From Bacillota bacterium (GTDB lineage: Bacteria; Bacillota; Clostridia; Monoglobales; Firm-18), in the NCBI GenBank assembly GCA_022706765.1, contig JAKJBX010000007.1, forward strand, positions 1 to 64,000: DNA of 64,000 bases, written 5' to 3'. Position numbers and translations under genes: made by a program. Positions 62,169-64,000 of the stretch are shown here, in pieces (the first letter of the stretch is position 1; each line of letters begins with the position of its first letter). Under the pieces are notes generated by a model, which made no database searches, was not told the origin of the DNA, and was given only the letters and a program-made list of their open reading frames with translations.

Positions 62169-62248
62169 TCCGGCAAGTGAGCAGATATATTTTGTGTTTT
62201 GAACAAATCTTTGACCGCATGTGTGCGCAAAATTTAGTAAACTCTTAT

Positions 62249-62277
62249 CTTGTGTATTGCAAGGATATACGTTATAA
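62249..62277 (+). promoter_or_regulatory. pyk promoter
   Basis: TTGTGT (62249-62254), 17-bp spacer, TATAAT (62272-62277). Confidence 0.7.
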
Positions 62278-62329
62278 TGGATATGTTTTGTATATCTAAG
62301 GGCATAAACAGGAATGGACGTGTATAAAT

Positions 62330-63775
62330 ATGAGAAAAACTAAGATTATTTGCACCCTCGGTCCCGCTGTTGCGGGCGAGGGCGTTTTGAGAGAATTGAT
62401 GCTGAGCGGGATGAACGTGGCAAGGTTTAATTTTTCGCACGGCTCATATGAGGAGCACGGCGAAAGGATCGGGATGTTCAAGCGCCTGAGAGAGGAGCTG
62501 GACCTGCCTGTCGCCATGCTTTTGGATACCAAGGGTCCCGAAATTCGCATCAAATGCTTTAAAGGCAACCGGGCGGAGCTGAAGCCCAACCAGCGATTCG
62601 TGCTGACGGCAAGGGACGTCGAGGGCGACGAGGGCATCGTGTCCGTGACCTATGCGGATCTATACAAATGCGTCAGCAAAGGCGAGCGGATACTGATTGA
62701 CGACGGTCTGGTCGCCCTCAGTGTCGAGGACATCGACAGCGCTAATCAGGACGTCGTGTGCCGGGTAATCGACGGCGGCGCCGTCTGTAACAACAAGGGC
62801 GTTAACGTCCCCGATTCCAAAATTGTGATGCCGTATGTCAGCCGCAAGGACTATGACGACGTCATTTTCGGCATCCAAAACGACTTTGACTTTATCGCCG
62901 CCTCCTTTTGCCGGAGTGCGGAGGATGTGTATGAGATCCGTAAAATTCTTGCCGAAAACGGCGGTGAAAGCATACATATCATTGCAAAAATTGAAAACAA
63001 CGAGGGCGTCGAAAACATCGACGACATCATCGAGGCGGCGGACGGTATCATGGTCGCGCGGGGCGACATGGGTGTCGAGATTGCGATGGAGGAGCTTCCC
63101 TACATACAAAAGGTGCTCATCAAGAAATGCTACCGGGCGGGCAAGATCGTTATCACCGCAACCCAGATGCTCGATTCCATGATAAAAAATCCCCGCCCCA
63201 CCCGTGCCGAGGTAACCGACGTCGCCAACGCCATCTATGACGGCACCAGTGCGATCATGCTGTCGGGCGAAACGGCGGTCGGCAAGTATCCGGTCGAAAG
63301 CGTCCACACCATGTCGCGTATTGCTCGGCGGACCGAGGCGTCCATTCACTACAAAAAGCGTTTTCTGCGCAACGAGGTAGAAGAGCTGTTCAGCACGACC
63401 AACGCCATCAGCCATGCGACCTGCGCAACGGCGCACCATTTGGACGCCAAAGCGATCGTGACGCTCACCCGCAGCGGTCACACCGCGAGGATGGTGTCCA
63501 GATACCGCCCGCAGTGCAACATTATCGCGCCGACCTCAACGCGCAAGGTGTACTACCAGTTAGCGCTGTCCTGGGGGATTACGCCCGTCATGCAGGAGCC
63601 GCAGCATGACATGGACGAACTGTTCGAGGGTGTCGAGGAAATCGCCATCAGCACGGGTCTTGTCCAAAACGGCGACCTGGTCGTCATCACCGGCGGCTTC
63701 CCCGTGACCAGCCAGTCCAAGACCAATCTCTTGAAGGTCCAGGTGCTCGGCGAGGTTGCAAAGCCAAACGCATAA
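62330..63775 (+). CDS. pyk: pyruvate kinase
   Basis: 481 aa. Makes pyruvate and ATP from PEP and ADP. KTKIICTLGPAVAG, VARFNFSHGSYEEH, LLDTKGPEIRIK, IIAKIENNEGVENIDDIIEA, GIMVARGDMGVEIAMEELP and TATQMLDSMIKNPRPTRAEV with the substrate and Mg/K ligands, C-domain ATCATAHHLDAKAIVTLTRS. It lacks the extra PEP-utiliser domain found in Bacillus and many Clostridia enzymes (about 585 aa). Single gene with promoter and terminator. Confidence 0.96.
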   Translation: MRKTKIICTLGPAVAGEGVLRELMLSGMNVARFNFSHGSYEEHGERIGMFKRLREELDLPVAMLLDTKGPEIRIKCFKGNRAELKPNQRFVLTARDVEGDEGIVSVTYADLYKCVSKGERILIDDGLVALSVEDIDSANQDVVCRVIDGGAVCNNKGVNVPDSKIVMPYVSRKDYDDVIFGIQNDFDFIAASFCRSAEDVYEIRKILAENGGESIHIIAKIENNEGVENIDDIIEAADGIMVARGDMGVEIAMEELPYIQKVLIKKCYRAGKIVITATQMLDSMIKNPRPTRAEVTDVANAIYDGTSAIMLSGETAVGKYPVESVHTMSRIARRTEASIHYKKRFLRNEVEELFSTTNAISHATCATAHHLDAKAIVTLTRSGHTARMVSRYRPQCNIIAPTSTRKVYYQLALSWGITPVMQEPQHDMDELFEGVEEIAISTGLVQNGDLVVITGGFPVTSQSKTNLLKVQVLGEVAKPNA

Positions 63776-63783
63776 TATATCCA

Positions 63784-63818
63784 ACCACCTCATATACTCC
63801 CTATATGAGGTGGTTTTT
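63784..63818 (+). terminator. pyk terminator
   Basis: ACCACCTCATATA/TATATGAGGTGGT, 13-bp stem, then TTTT. The right arm contains GAGGTGG, which could serve as SD for the gene that follows. Confidence 0.9.
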
Positions 63819-64000
63819 GTGTTCGGTTCGATATTGATGGTGCTGAAAAAAACAAACATATTGATCGGGGTACTGATGCTATCGATTGCGTGGATGGCAT
63901 ATGTGGCGCTGACCTCCATTATGCCGGCGAACGCTCCGACTGCGCTTGACACACTGGTGATCGATGCGGGTCACGGCGGCATGGACGGCGGCGCGGTGGG
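63819..64000 (+). CDS. cwlD: N-acetylmuramoyl-L-alanine amidase CwlD-like (cut by window end)
   Basis: The visible 60 residues contain a membrane anchor (ILIGVLMLSIAWMAYVALTS) and the start of an Amidase_3 domain, LVIDAGHGGMDGGAVG, with the zinc-binding His. This combination is typical of CwlD, which acts in making muramic-delta-lactam for spore cortex. Start GTG 63819 (SD GAGGTGG inside the terminator arm) or ATG 63837 (no SD). Confidence 0.8.
   Translation, partial: MFGSILMVLKKTNILIGVLMLSIAWMAYVALTSIMPANAPTALDTLVIDAGHGGMDGGAV

Overview
The window is a 64 kb piece of a chromosome from a Gram-positive, endospore-forming Clostridia-type bacterium, probably of the Oscillospiraceae/Ruminococcaceae group. 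The evidence is the complete Firmicutes-order S10-spc-alpha ribosomal cluster (with zinc-type S14, adk, map, a KOW gene and infA inside it), veg, sigH, a cwlD-type amidase, an SLH-anchored GH18 protein, KtrAB-type potassium uptake, and strong GGAGG ribosome binding sites with TTGACA-17-TATAAT promoters. The core is GC-rich. The first 6.3 kb and a few islets (about 13.4-14.1, 23.7-24.3 and 42.2-42.8 kb) are clearly AT-richer and look accessory.

Layout: 1-6.3 kb (minus) holds a very large secreted protein with PPC-like domains, a frameshifted fibronectin-III gene, a frameshifted serine recombinase and a frameshifted excisionase-like gene. This is a decayed island lying against a tRNA operon (Gly-Arg-His-Gln-Lys, 6.45-7.24 kb, minus), which itself carries a 160-bp palindromic MITE. 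At 7.4-13.4 kb (minus) a DeoR regulator, E2, E3 and a fused E1 alpha-beta form a 2-oxoacid dehydrogenase operon. At 13.4-14.1 kb is a gene-free stretch with strong promoters, terminators and two candidate structured RNAs. At 14.1-23.7 kb (plus) come veg, infC-rpmI-rplT behind an attenuator, ktrB-ktrA, a SpoU methyltransferase, dprA, topA and trmFO. At 24.3-40.8 kb is the ribosomal protein supercluster, ending with rpoA and rplQ at a bidirectional terminator.

40.9-64 kb is a mosaic of small operons: metY; a divergent XRE/hypothetical pair sharing an operator; modBC and modA (modA with a perfect 32-bp palindrome at its start site); a zinc-ribbon gene, a tRNA-like relic and sigH; a PstS-like protein fused to a copper-amine-oxidase-type domain behind leuCDB and an ArsR regulator; an SLH-GH18 protein; trmB; an M23 peptidase with an OmpR-type response regulator; DUF4363 with a shortened DUF421; an ECF S component whose end overlaps tRNA-Val; ispD-ispF; a Bax-inhibitor-like protein; pyk; and the start of cwlD.

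Most worth following up: the minus-strand RNA at 13.60-13.70 kb, which has a near-consensus promoter, three stems that need G-U pairs on that strand only, and a U-run; two palindromic elements whose ends supply the last four codons and the stop of the gene they abut (47.7-47.9 and 58.1-58.3 kb), one apparently truncating a DUF421 gene; the palindromic operators at modA and the XRE pair; and the likely AUC start of infC. No CRISPR array, rRNA gene or intact transposase gene was seen.
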